Shown: piece after piece, positions 17,104 through 26,101 of the stretch
Position numbering within the stretch: the first letter of the stretch is position 1
Layout: each line of letters opens with the position of its first letter
Origin: Flavobacterium pectinovorum
GTDB taxonomy: Bacteria; Bacteroidota; Bacteroidia; Flavobacteriales; Flavobacteriaceae
Assembly: GCF_022802975.1 (NCBI RefSeq)
Contig: NZ_JAFEVZ010000007.1
Location: 124,001-188,000, forward strand
Length of the DNA: 64,000 bases
Direction of reading: 5' to 3'
The notes under the pieces: model-generated
What the model was told of the DNA's origin: nothing
What the model saw: the letters and a program-made list of their open reading frames with translations, nothing else
Database searches by the model: none
Position numbers and translations under genes: made by a program

Positions 17104-20100
17104 TTAAAAATTTGCATTTACACCAAATGTTACGGACTTAGAGTGCGGAATTCCGTAACCTGCAATTCCAATACCTGCTGCACTTAACCCTGCTACCTCA
17201 TAGTCAAATCCGCTGAAATTAGTCAGGGTAAACAAGTTCTGACCTATCAAATTAAAACGTAAGGATGTCATTCCAAAACCTCTAACGATCTTTGGATCCA
17301 ATGTATATCCGATAGTGATCGTTTTAAGCCTTAAATAAGATCCGTCTTCCACATAATAACTGGATGGCTGCGTTTCATTATTGGAATTCAAGGTCGATAA
17401 TGCCGGGATATTTGAATTTGCATTCTCAGGTGTCCATGCATCCAGTGTATTGGTTCCGTGGTTATATCCGAAGTAGGCAAAATCACCTATGTTTCTCTGC
17501 GTATTGTAAATATCATTTCCTTGTTTCCCATCAAAATACATCGATATATCAAAAGCTTTATAAGAAGCATACAAATTGATTCCGTATATAAAATCCGGAT
17601 GCGGATTCCCTATTATGGTTCTGTCTTTCTGATCGATCACACCATCACCATTCAAGTCCCTGTAACGGATACGTCCTAAGCCCTTACCAGGCTGATCTGC
17701 ATGAACAGCCACCTCTTCGGGAGTCCTGAAAATCCCATCAGCTATCAGTCCGTAAAAAGAAGCGATAGGGCTTCCCTGCTTAGTAATGGAAATGCTGTTA
17801 TTTAATAAAAAGTTTGATTCCGTATCCAGGCTCTCCACCTTGTTTTTGTACTGTGATAAATTAAGATCAATTCCGTATGTGAAATCATTTTTGATTTTGT
17901 CTTTATAGCTAAGTACGGCTTCAAATCCTTTGTTGCTTACACTTCCTGCATTGATTGTCGGCGGTCTTGATTCTCCACTTACCGCAAGAGCGATAGGATT
18001 AAGTATCAAGTCGTCCGTAGTCTTTATGAAGAAATCCGTCTGCAGCTGAAGTTTGTTGTTAAAAAAGCCTAAATCGAACCCAACATTATATTGTGTTGTT
18101 TTTTCCCATTTGATATCAGGATTTGCCTGTCTGGTCTGCAATATTCCGCCAAGGGTACCAAAACCGTCACCTTCAATATCATAATCCGAGTACTCAATTA
18201 CACCGGCTACCGTATTGTTTATAAAACTTGACAAATACAGGTAATCTCCAATCTGGTCATTTCCGTTTACACCCCATGAAGCCCTGAATTTAGCATTTGA
18301 AAAATATTTGCTGGTTGGAAAAAAACTCTCTTTATTAATATTCCATGCCACTGCCGCTGAAGGAAATATTGCAAATTTGTTGTTAGGTCCAAATCGTGAA
18401 GAACCATCTCTTCTCACGCTTCCTGATAAGATATATCGATCGTCATAAATATACTTACCTGACATAAATTGCGATATCTTATAAAATTCTGTTTCATTTT
18501 TTATCGTTTGATATTCAGCATCAGGCCTGATAATATATCCTGAAGGATCCGTAATATCCACACCTCTTACAAGATCGCTGTGAACATTGTCCTGTCTGGC
18601 AGTATTCTCTACTCCTAGCAAAAAAGATATACGGTGCTTATTGAAATCTTTGTCGTACTTTAATGTATTAGTCCAAATGGTTGCCAGATAATCATTATTG
18701 GTATCCTCTGTGGTCAAATCCTGGAAAGTTGATGGAATTGCACCATTTACTGAGAATGCTTCTGAAGCAGTTTTGAATTTAAATGTACCGTAGTCAAAAT
18801 TAAGGGTAGAACTGAAAACCAAATCAGGAATAATAGCATAACTTCCATATACATTTCCTAATATTCTCTGGCTCATTTGCTTATTCTTTCTATTGCCCCA
18901 TAAATTGGCCAGCGGATTTGGCTTATCCTGAAATCCTCCTGAAAGCGGCGCAGCATAATCTCCTAAATTGGTATACACCGGAATAATTGGATTCTGCAAA
19001 ATAGCATTCTCATATTCATTTGCCTTTACCTCATTAAATTTGGAATAAAGGAAATTTTCACCAAGTGTCAATTTTTTATCAAAAAAAGTATAAGAGGTAT
19101 TTAATCTTAGATTAAGACGGTCAAAATACGTGTAACGCTGAACCCCGTTATCTTTGGCATAATTAACACTGGTGTATAAGTTCAGTCTTTCTGTTCCTTT
19201 TCGGTATGAAAGGTCATTATTGGTAGAAACTGAAGGACTTGTTATTGTTTTAACCCAATCGGTATCAGCTGAGCTTTGCACACCATTTGGGTCAAGGTAC
19301 TGAGGTATTGTAAATCCGGATCCGTTGTTGATTAAAACTGGATGTGAAGGGGTTTGTATGCCCGCTCCAAGCTGTGCCTGATAATCGACATCTGCCCATT
19401 GCTGCGCATTTAAAGCCTTGATTTTATCTCTTAGCATATTTACAGTCACTTCTGATTTAAAAGTAAATTCAGAACTTCCTTTTTTACCCTTTTTAGTAGT
19501 TACCACAATAACCCCATTGGCTGCAGAAGTACCATAAATAGCAGTAGAGGCACCATCTTTTAGAACCTGCATCGACTCAATTTCATCAGTATTCAAAGCA
19601 GTTGGATTAGTGGTCTGCACCCCGTCGATTACCCATAATGGCGCAGATCCGCTATTCACGGTGGTCAGTCCCCTGATGGTGATTTGGGAATCATTCCCAC
19701 CGGGAGTACCTCCTGAATTTACCTGGATACCGGCTACCCTTCCCTGAAGGGCAGTCAGAACATTAGGACTTGCTTCCTGGGCTAAGTCACCCACTTTTAC
19801 AATAGAAATTGCGCCTGATATATCGGCTTTTTTCTCTTTTACATATCCTACAACAACAACATCTTCAAGATTATTTATATTTTCTTTTAGTATAATTGTG
19901 ACAAACTTAGAGCTGTCAACGATAAGTTTAGTTTCAGAAAATCCAATAAAAGAAATAATCAGCTGGTCACCTGAATTTACTTTAATTGAAAATTTACCAT
20001 CAAAATCTGAATTGGTTCCATTTTTTGTACCTTTTACAAGGATTGTGGCACCGGGCAGCGGATTTTTATTCACATCGGTTATAATTCCCTGAATTTCCTT

Positions 20101-20187
20101 TTGCTGAGCACTCGCAAAGAGAAAAAAGAAGAAAAAACAAAGGGATGCAAAGCTTTGATTTGCATGTAAGCGTTTCATTTTTGTCAT
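17104..20187 (-). CDS. SusC-family TonB-dependent fructan transporter
   Basis: A 1027-residue outer-membrane transporter. After a signal peptide (cleavage near FASAQ) comes a carboxypeptidase-regulatory-like domain (IQGIITDVNKNPLPGATILVKG), a TonB-box/linker region (LEDVVVVGYVKEKKADISGAIS), a plug with the SusC signature GRVAGIQVNSGGTPGGNDSQ ... DGASTAIYGTSAANGVIVVTTKKG, and a 22-strand barrel with a terminal Phe. There is no STN domain, in contrast to the SusC at 51597, so control should come from the HTCS rather than a sigma/anti-sigma pair. It is the second gene of the operon, 32 bp after the MFS symporter. Confidence 0.95.
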   Translation of the reverse strand: MTKMKRLHANQSFASLCFFFFFLFASAQQKEIQGIITDVNKNPLPGATILVKGTKNGTNSDFDGKFSIKVNSGDQLIISFIGFSETKLIVDSSKFVTIILKENINNLEDVVVVGYVKEKKADISGAISIVKVGDLAQEASPNVLTALQGRVAGIQVNSGGTPGGNDSQITIRGLTTVNSGSAPLWVIDGVQTTNPTALNTDEIESMQVLKDGASTAIYGTSAANGVIVVTTKKGKKGSSEFTFKSEVTVNMLRDKIKALNAQQWADVDYQAQLGAGIQTPSHPVLINNGSGFTIPQYLDPNGVQSSADTDWVKTITSPSVSTNNDLSYRKGTERLNLYTSVNYAKDNGVQRYTYFDRLNLRLNTSYTFFDKKLTLGENFLYSKFNEVKANEYENAILQNPIIPVYTNLGDYAAPLSGGFQDKPNPLANLWGNRKNKQMSQRILGNVYGSYAIIPDLVFSSTLNFDYGTFKFKTASEAFSVNGAIPSTFQDLTTEDTNNDYLATIWTNTLKYDKDFNKHRISFLLGVENTARQDNVHSDLVRGVDITDPSGYIIRPDAEYQTIKNETEFYKISQFMSGKYIYDDRYILSGSVRRDGSSRFGPNNKFAIFPSAAVAWNINKESFFPTSKYFSNAKFRASWGVNGNDQIGDYLYLSSFINNTVAGVIEYSDYDIEGDGFGTLGGILQTRQANPDIKWEKTTQYNVGFDLGFFNNKLQLQTDFFIKTTDDLILNPIALAVSGESRPPTINAGSVSNKGFEAVLSYKDKIKNDFTYGIDLNLSQYKNKVESLDTESNFLLNNSISITKQGSPIASFYGLIADGIFRTPEEVAVHADQPGKGLGRIRYRDLNGDGVIDQKDRTIIGNPHPDFIYGINLYASYKAFDISMYFDGKQGNDIYNTQRNIGDFAYFGYNHGTNTLDAWTPENANSNIPALSTLNSNNETQPSSYYVEDGSYLRLKTITIGYTLDPKIVRGFGMTSLRFNLIGQNLFTLTNFSGFDYEVAGLSAAGIGIAGYGIPHSKSVTFGVNANF

Positions 20188-20219
20188 TGTTATTATGTTA
20201 GTTAAGTTAGTTAAGTAAT

Positions 20220-21542
20220 TTATTTTTTGAATTTTAAATTAAGTTCCATATCCTCCAGTGCCACACCTTTTGTCTCGGGCATCAAAAACAAAACAAAGAG
20301 CAATTGGAAAACCATCATTACCGCAAAGAATGCAAACATATATCCGGCTCCAAATTCAGAGAAAAAAATCGGAACCAAAGAGGGAATAATGGCCGCCAGC
20401 ACCCAGTGTACAGAACTTCCAAAAGCCTGTCCCGATGCCCTTAGCTGATTTGGAAAAATTTCAGAGATGAAAACCCAGATCACAGCACCCTGGCCTATTG
20501 CATGAGATGCAATAAACAAAAAGAGGAAAATCGGAACCAGCATTCCTGTCCAGCCGTAAAAAAAGGCAGCAGATACAAGTCCTAAGGAGACTATATATCC
20601 AATTGATCCAATAAACATCAATTTTTTGCGCCCAAGCTTATCAATCAGAAAAACACCAATAAGGGTAAATATCAGATTGATTATTCCAATACCGATACTG
20701 CTCAGTAAAGCTGTACTCTGTCCCAGACCTGCTTCCTGGAAAATCCTCGGCGCATAGTATAAAAATGCATTTATTCCGGAAAGCTGATTAAATGCTGCCA
20801 TCAAAAAAGCTAAAATCAAAGGAAATCTGTATTTGTCCGATAAAATAGTCTCTGTCACTTTCACATCCTTATCTGATTTTTTTATATCTGAAATTATCCT
20901 CTCAACATCACTATCAGGCTCAATTTGCTTTAATATTTGTGCAGCTTTCACATGATTATTATTAGAGAGCAGCCATCTAGGACTCTCCGGGATATAAAAA
21001 ATCAATAAAGTATATATTAGTGCAGGAACAACCTGAATCCCCAGCATCCATCTCCACGCATGCTCTCCTGTATCACTCAGCACATAATTGGAAAGAAATG
21101 CGATCAAAATTCCAAAGACAATATTAAACTGATAAAGGGATACCAGTCTTCCCCTCTCTTTCGATGGCGCAATTTCAGAAATATAGGAAGGAGCCGCTAT
21201 TGTCGAGGCGCCAATTCCTAGACCGCCGATAAATCTAAAAAAAGCAAATGTCCACGGATCATTGGACAAGGCCGAACCTAGTGCTGAAATGGTAAATAGA
21301 ATACCTATTATAATCAATGTTTTCTTTCTTCCCAGTTTATTTGTTGGAATGGCTCCAAAAATAGCACCTATTACCGTACCCCATAATGCCATAGCCATAA
21401 CTACAGAACCGTGAAAAAAATCACTTGAATGCCATAATTCCTGAAGCGTCTTATCGGCACCTGAAATTACTACTGTATCAAAGCCGAATAAGAATCCTGC
21501 TAAAGATGCTATCACGGACCATAAAATAATTTTTTTATTCAT
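20220..21542 (-). CDS. Sugar porter MFS symporter, probable fructose importer
   Basis: A 440-residue inner-membrane transporter of the sugar porter family with 12 predicted helices. Family marks are visible: GFDTVVISGA in helix 1, NKLGRKK and DKLGRKK in the two 2-3/8-9 loops, PESPRWLL after helix 6, and QLSGINAFLYYAPRIF in helix 7. Relatives move hexoses with protons, and a gene of this type is also part of known Bacteroides levan loci. It opens the operon that continues through SusC, SusD, the lipoproteins and fructokinase. The substrate assignment rests on context. Confidence 0.9.
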   Translation of the reverse strand: MNKKIILWSVIASLAGFLFGFDTVVISGADKTLQELWHSSDFFHGSVVMAMALWGTVIGAIFGAIPTNKLGRKKTLIIIGILFTISALGSALSNDPWTFAFFRFIGGLGIGASTIAAPSYISEIAPSKERGRLVSLYQFNIVFGILIAFLSNYVLSDTGEHAWRWMLGIQVVPALIYTLLIFYIPESPRWLLSNNNHVKAAQILKQIEPDSDVERIISDIKKSDKDVKVTETILSDKYRFPLILAFLMAAFNQLSGINAFLYYAPRIFQEAGLGQSTALLSSIGIGIINLIFTLIGVFLIDKLGRKKLMFIGSIGYIVSLGLVSAAFFYGWTGMLVPIFLFLFIASHAIGQGAVIWVFISEIFPNQLRASGQAFGSSVHWVLAAIIPSLVPIFFSEFGAGYMFAFFAVMMVFQLLFVLFLMPETKGVALEDMELNLKFKK

Positions 21543-21571
21543 TTTTTGTTTAGTATTAATAAATTGTTATC

Positions 21572-21737
21572 CAAACATAAATATTGTTTTAAATAAACAT
21601 AATTGATATTGTTACAAAATGTTTCAATTTTGATAAACCATCATAAAACACTGAAAAAGTGATTATTATGAATTTATTTCAATTTAAATTTATTTTGCTT
21701 ATTGGAAAATGTTACAGGTAAATAAGACTTTGTTACA
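21572..21737 (-). promoter_or_regulatory. Promoter of the MFS-susCD operon with TGTTACA boxes
   Basis: On the minus strand a consensus -7 element TATGTTTG lies at 21572-21579, 30 bp before the start codon. Exactly 30 nt upstream of it begins TGTTACA (21610-21616), followed 10 bp on by TGTTTCA (21620-21626). A second pair, TGTTACA at 21710-21716 and 21731-21737, is spaced 21 bp. Direct repeats on whole helical turns are the usual target of AraC-type domains, so the HTCS regulator is the likely reader. The rest of the 304-bp gap is AT-rich without genes. Confidence 0.55.
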
Positions 21738-21772
21738 TTTTTTTTCAGTCATGATATTTTAAAAGTTAAAAA

Positions 21773-21811
21773 AAGGACTAAAAAAAATACATAGTGAATT
21801 TTTTAGTCCTT
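21773..21811 (-). terminator. Terminator of the two-gene GH32 operon
   Basis: A perfect 13-bp stem (21773-21785 with 21799-21811) has an A/T run built into it, 36 bp beyond the stop of the GH32 gene. It separates that operon from the downstream MFS-susCD unit. Confidence 0.8.
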
Positions 21812-21846
21812 ATAATTTAAATATCAACAACCATTTCACTAAATAG

Positions 21847-23394
21847 TTATAAATATGTATCCAAACCTATTGATTTAAATACCAGTTTTTGATCTTGCTT
21901 TGAGGTCGCAAACGATACAGTGATATCTTTAGAAGGTGCAAAAAACAGATTTGTAAATACATATTTCCCATCGTGAGTAAAAACTTCCATTGAATACTTG
22001 TCTACGATAATTCTAACTTCAAATTCTTTATCAGATTTGTCCAATTTTACTCTCTGAATTGTTGGGTATTGCTTGCTGTCTACATTTTTACTTGATTTTG
22101 TACGCACCAGAACTAGCTCATTGGCCGCTTTATCATATGTGAAGTTAATAACAGACGATCCCTTTCCTTTAATATCAAATTTTAAAAAATCATGTATCTC
22201 CGATGGATTGATAACAAATGAAGTTGAAAACGATAAACTGTCAGACTTAGTAAAGCCACTAAACAATGCATTTGCATCGGGAATTCCAATTGCGTTTTTT
22301 TCAACAGATTTCTTCTTATAATTGTCAATTTCCTTAACAGGCTCCTGTTTTAAATAGAAATAGCCATCTTGTTTCTGCAGCCTCAAAGTTCGTGGAACAG
22401 ACATGGATCCTCGCCATCCATAGTATGGTACCTTATCTGCGTACTCCCAGTTATTCATCCAGCCCAGCCATTTTCTTTCTTTTCTCTGGTCAGGAGTTCC
22501 CTCCCATACCACCGCGGCATAAAAATCTTTTCCGTATTCAATAAAATTTAAAGGTTCTTTGGTCAATGAAGCATTGACTTTAAATGCTTTTCCATCAAAA
22601 TCACCCAAAAAGTATTGAAGTCCCGAGCCTCCGGCTATGCTGTGCGTGCCTAAATTAACACCCAGTACCCAAACAGATTCATTGTTATAGTCTAATTGAA
22701 ACAAATCAGGACACTCCCAAATACCAGCCGTTACTCCAGCGGGACCAAACTCACTCATCAGGTCCCATTTTTTCAGGTCTTTGGAACTGTAAAACTGGAC
22801 CTTTTTTTCCTGTGATAATGAAACTGTCATTATCCATTTTTTATCCGCCTGGTACCAAAAAACCTTTGGGTCCCTAAAATCTGCTTTTTTTAAATCGATT
22901 ACTGGATTTTGGTTGTACTTTTTAAAAGTTCTTCCCTTATCATTACTATAAGCTATGCTTTGGCTCTGAAATCCTGATTTTGCATCATAAGCGGTATAAA
23001 TGGCAACTATAGGCGGCTCATTACCGGTCCCAAAACCACTGGTGTTTTGATAGTCTACCACTGCAGACCCAGAGAAAATCATTACCTTATCTTCTTCCTC
23101 AAGCGCCACAGGCAGATGCTCCCAAGAGATCAGATCCCTGCTTACCGCATGTCCCCAGCTCATGTGCCCCCATTTTTCCCCATAAGGGTTGTACTGGTAA
23201 AACAAATGATACTCCCCTTCGTAAAAAAACATTCCATTCGGATCATTAATCCAGTTTTTTTCAGGGGTGAAATGCAGCACAGGCCTTGCAGGAGTACTGC
23301 TCTCTGAAATTAATTTACTGCTGCTTTGCTGGGCAGTGCAGCTTGTCAGGACAGTCAGCATAGCTGCTGCCCACATACTAATATGCTTTTTCAT
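21847..23394 (-). CDS. GH32 exo-fructosidase (levanase/inulinase/invertase type), lipoprotein
   Basis: A 515-residue lipoprotein (lipobox ending LTSC, Cys19) with the full classic GH32 triad: nucleophile Asp51 in NWINDPNG, transition-state stabiliser Asp175 in FRDPK and acid/base Glu227 in GIWECPDLF. The five-bladed propeller spans about 37-340 and the C-terminal beta-sandwich the rest. The family hydrolyses beta-fructosides, and a propeller with no extra modules suggests an exo-acting enzyme that frees fructose from oligosaccharides, probably in the periplasm or on the membrane. Its start codon directly abuts the stop of the upstream GH32 gene, so the two are co-expressed. Levan versus inulin preference cannot be read from sequence. 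Confidence 0.93.
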   Translation of the reverse strand: MKKHISMWAAAMLTVLTSCTAQQSSSKLISESSTPARPVLHFTPEKNWINDPNGMFFYEGEYHLFYQYNPYGEKWGHMSWGHAVSRDLISWEHLPVALEEEDKVMIFSGSAVVDYQNTSGFGTGNEPPIVAIYTAYDAKSGFQSQSIAYSNDKGRTFKKYNQNPVIDLKKADFRDPKVFWYQADKKWIMTVSLSQEKKVQFYSSKDLKKWDLMSEFGPAGVTAGIWECPDLFQLDYNNESVWVLGVNLGTHSIAGGSGLQYFLGDFDGKAFKVNASLTKEPLNFIEYGKDFYAAVVWEGTPDQRKERKWLGWMNNWEYADKVPYYGWRGSMSVPRTLRLQKQDGYFYLKQEPVKEIDNYKKKSVEKNAIGIPDANALFSGFTKSDSLSFSTSFVINPSEIHDFLKFDIKGKGSSVINFTYDKAANELVLVRTKSSKNVDSKQYPTIQRVKLDKSDKEFEVRIIVDKYSMEVFTHDGKYVFTNLFFAPSKDITVSFATSKQDQKLVFKSIGLDTYL

Positions 23395-25920
23395 CTATTT
23401 TACAATTACTTTGGTTTGGAAAATTTCATTATTTATAATCCCTTTTATCAGGTAAACTCCACGCAGCGCCTTTTGTCCATTATCATAATAGCCATCCCAC
23501 TGCACTGAATTATTATGGGCATCTGTATTAGAAGCTATTATACGAACCACAGCCCCTGTTATATCAACAACGGCCGCATATACGACAGTCTGCTGGATAA
23601 GGCCTGGAAATTGAATATTAAAAACAGAATCAGAAGGATTAGGAAATACACTAAAATTCGCCTCCTTCTGCTGCTTTGCCGCTTTTTGGGTGGAAACAGT
23701 GCCTTCTCCTTCAATATTATATATGACCAGATCTTTAGCCACGGCAGTACCGCCTTGCGCATAAAGTTCAATTGCATCTGAACCTTTCGAAGGAAAAACC
23801 CTGGTTGCAAAAGCCAATTGATCGTCGATAAAAACTTCAATTACCGAAGCATCAACGAAAATCCTCCACTTAATATCCTGCTTAGGCATGATATAAGATG
23901 TTGCCAGATTTCCTAAAGGAACATCTGTAAGTTTGGAAGAATTGCTTCTGTTGACCACAAAATTCTGTGTAGTGTAATCATAGTAAATTATGGTTTCTTC
24001 TCCATTTGAAACCCCTTTATTTAATATGAATCCAACTTTGGTGGCATCACCCGGATTTATGGTTGCCTCAATTTCATACTGGGTTCCTTTTGCCCCATTT
24101 AAAACATCACTCACACCGGTACTGAAGCTAACATTGGTGAATTTTTGTGATCCTTTTCTGAGCGCTGTCAGATTCGGATGCGGTTTTTGATAAATTTTAT
24201 TATTTACCAGCGTCCAGACACGGGGAAGGCTGAAAATATTTGCCCATCCCTGCTCTTTGTGCTTATCGGATGTAACACCGTCAGGAATGATTCCGATAGC
24301 AGTCAGGTTTCCATCCTTATCCTGCTGGATGGTAGGTGAAAGCAGCTGATTTATCACATCCAGCCTCTCAGGAGTTCCATTGTCTTTTACAAATTTGCCA
24401 TTGCTGAAATTCCCAGTCCAGTACAAGGCATTTGCATTAGGCAGCTTATTTATCAGTAAAATTGACTTGCTGCCAAAATTATAGTAAACAGGCATTTCCC
24501 AAAAATCACCGGTTCCGTCTGATGCAGGGTTTCCTTCCAGCATAGTTCCCTGGTAGGTCCATTGCTGGAAATCATCATTTAAGGCTTTATACAAAAATAG
24601 TCCTCCCCTTGCCGTACCACTGCGCAGTCCTGTTCCAATCATCATATACCAGCTTCCACTTTCATTGAAAACAAACGGATCGCGAAAATCAGCATGTGAA
24701 ACCCCGGCAGGCGCACTGGTAATAATGGGCGATGCATTTTTAGTCCAGTCAATATAAGGAGAGACAGCTGTGGCCAGTCCTATCCCAGCTTTGTTTTTAT
24801 CAACTCCAGTGTAAAACAAATAGGGTTTTCCCCCAGAAACTACCGCATGACCTGACCAAATACCAACCTCATCAAAACCAGGCTGCGGCCATAAGGCTTG
24901 TTTTAATTCTTCCCAGTTAACCAGATCCTCACTTACATAATGCCCCCAATTAATATGCTCCAGATACGGACCATTTATATTTCGCTGGCTGAATATATGG
25001 TATTTCCCATCAAGATAAATCATTCCATGAGACTCATTGGTCCATGCTGCACTGGGCATAAGATGATATTTCGGTTTGTTAGTATCATCGGCAAACCTCG
25101 CAGTTGGAATACGTAAATCCGGTACCTTTATTTGTTGCTTTTTATAATTGAGCTGGATTTCATCTGCAGTAAGCATTTTGTCCCATACAGAAACCAAATC
25201 AACAGCACCGGTAAGTGCATTGGTGTCAAATCCGGCAAGGGTTTTTACTTTTGATTCTTTTCCAACAAAAATTGTGGCGCTTTTATCCCAGGTAAGCGCT
25301 CCTGCTGCAAAAGACGACGACTCGATTTCTGCCCCGTTCAAATACAATTTTGCCGATCCTTTTTCAGCATCGATATTTACGACAATAAAACTCCACTCCC
25401 TTATTTTTACTTCTTCATCGGATATAATCTGACGAATATCATTTCCAATCTTAAACTGTGCAATTACTCTTCCATGCTGATTGATTCCAAAAGAAACTCC
25501 CGAACTGTTAGAGGTATTTAAATTTGAAAAAACTGCAGCAACTGTATGCTCGGTTATTGGGTCTTGATTTTTTCTCTGCACAGGAAAAACTGCCGGTGCG
25601 ATCCAGCCTGAAACAGCAATATTTTTGGTCGGATAACTAACTGAAGCATTTCCCGATGCCCATCCATAGTATCCATTCACTCGCAATGCGTTTCCTTCCA
25701 GTCCAGCAATTCTTTCAGCAGAATCTGCAGGTCCTGCAATGACAAAATTTGAGTTCGATTTTGCCTCAGTAGTATTCTGCCCTGAAGTTTCATTAAAGTT
25801 AAATTCAATTATCTTCGAGGCAGTATTTGATCCCGGGTCGGGACCTGGATCTGGTTTAGGATCCTGTTTGGATTTACAGCCTATCAGCAGCAGTCCAATT
25901 AGTAAATATTTCTTTTTCAT
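23395..25920 (-). CDS. LamG-GH32 fructanase with T9SS sorting domain and lipobox
   Basis: An 841-residue enzyme. It begins with a short lipoprotein signal (LLIGC, Cys15) and a Pro/Asp/Gly-rich linker, then a LamG-like domain (about 35-255), then GH32 (about 283-730). Active-site positions are Glu296 in WTNESHG, Asp414 in FRDPF and Glu475 in WEMP, so the usual nucleophile Asp is replaced by Glu. Residues about 755-841 form a type A T9SS sorting domain (FSVFPNPSDSVFNIQF ... YDNGQKALRGVYLIKG ... TKVIVK). That predicts secretion to the cell surface or medium, where it would start fructan breakdown. Lipobox and sorting domain together are unusual. It is the first gene of a two-gene operon. Confidence 0.88.
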   Translation of the reverse strand: MKKKYLLIGLLLIGCKSKQDPKPDPGPDPGSNTASKIIEFNFNETSGQNTTEAKSNSNFVIAGPADSAERIAGLEGNALRVNGYYGWASGNASVSYPTKNIAVSGWIAPAVFPVQRKNQDPITEHTVAAVFSNLNTSNSSGVSFGINQHGRVIAQFKIGNDIRQIISDEEVKIREWSFIVVNIDAEKGSAKLYLNGAEIESSSFAAGALTWDKSATIFVGKESKVKTLAGFDTNALTGAVDLVSVWDKMLTADEIQLNYKKQQIKVPDLRIPTARFADDTNKPKYHLMPSAAWTNESHGMIYLDGKYHIFSQRNINGPYLEHINWGHYVSEDLVNWEELKQALWPQPGFDEVGIWSGHAVVSGGKPYLFYTGVDKNKAGIGLATAVSPYIDWTKNASPIITSAPAGVSHADFRDPFVFNESGSWYMMIGTGLRSGTARGGLFLYKALNDDFQQWTYQGTMLEGNPASDGTGDFWEMPVYYNFGSKSILLINKLPNANALYWTGNFSNGKFVKDNGTPERLDVINQLLSPTIQQDKDGNLTAIGIIPDGVTSDKHKEQGWANIFSLPRVWTLVNNKIYQKPHPNLTALRKGSQKFTNVSFSTGVSDVLNGAKGTQYEIEATINPGDATKVGFILNKGVSNGEETIIYYDYTTQNFVVNRSNSSKLTDVPLGNLATSYIMPKQDIKWRIFVDASVIEVFIDDQLAFATRVFPSKGSDAIELYAQGGTAVAKDLVIYNIEGEGTVSTQKAAKQQKEANFSVFPNPSDSVFNIQFPGLIQQTVVYAAVVDITGAVVRIIASNTDAHNNSVQWDGYYDNGQKALRGVYLIKGIINNEIFQTKVIVK

Positions 25921-25935
25921 ATCTTATAATTTTGA

Positions 25936-25980
25936 TAAAAATAGAAAAGCAAAACAACTTAGACTTCTCAAAATGTTACC
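25936..25980 (-). promoter_or_regulatory. Promoter of the GH32 operon
   Basis: On the minus strand a -7-like TATTTTTA lies at 25936-25943 and a TGTTACC box at 25974-25980, with exactly 30 nt between them. The MFS-susCD promoter has the same spacing, suggesting the same regulator. Only one clear half-site is present here. The start codon is at 25920. Confidence 0.45.
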
Positions 25981-26101
25981 TTAAGAATAAAAAATAAATA
26001 AAACACAAAATACTGAAAATCAACTAAATAAAAACAAATTTTTAATTGATTATTTTAAATAAGATGAATATATTTAAAAATGATACATTCAAAGAAAACG
26101 A

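Noticed and set aside
19887..19902. TGTGACAAACTTAG as another Crp-like box
   Set aside because: It lies inside the susC coding sequence and lacks the ACA half and the -7 element.
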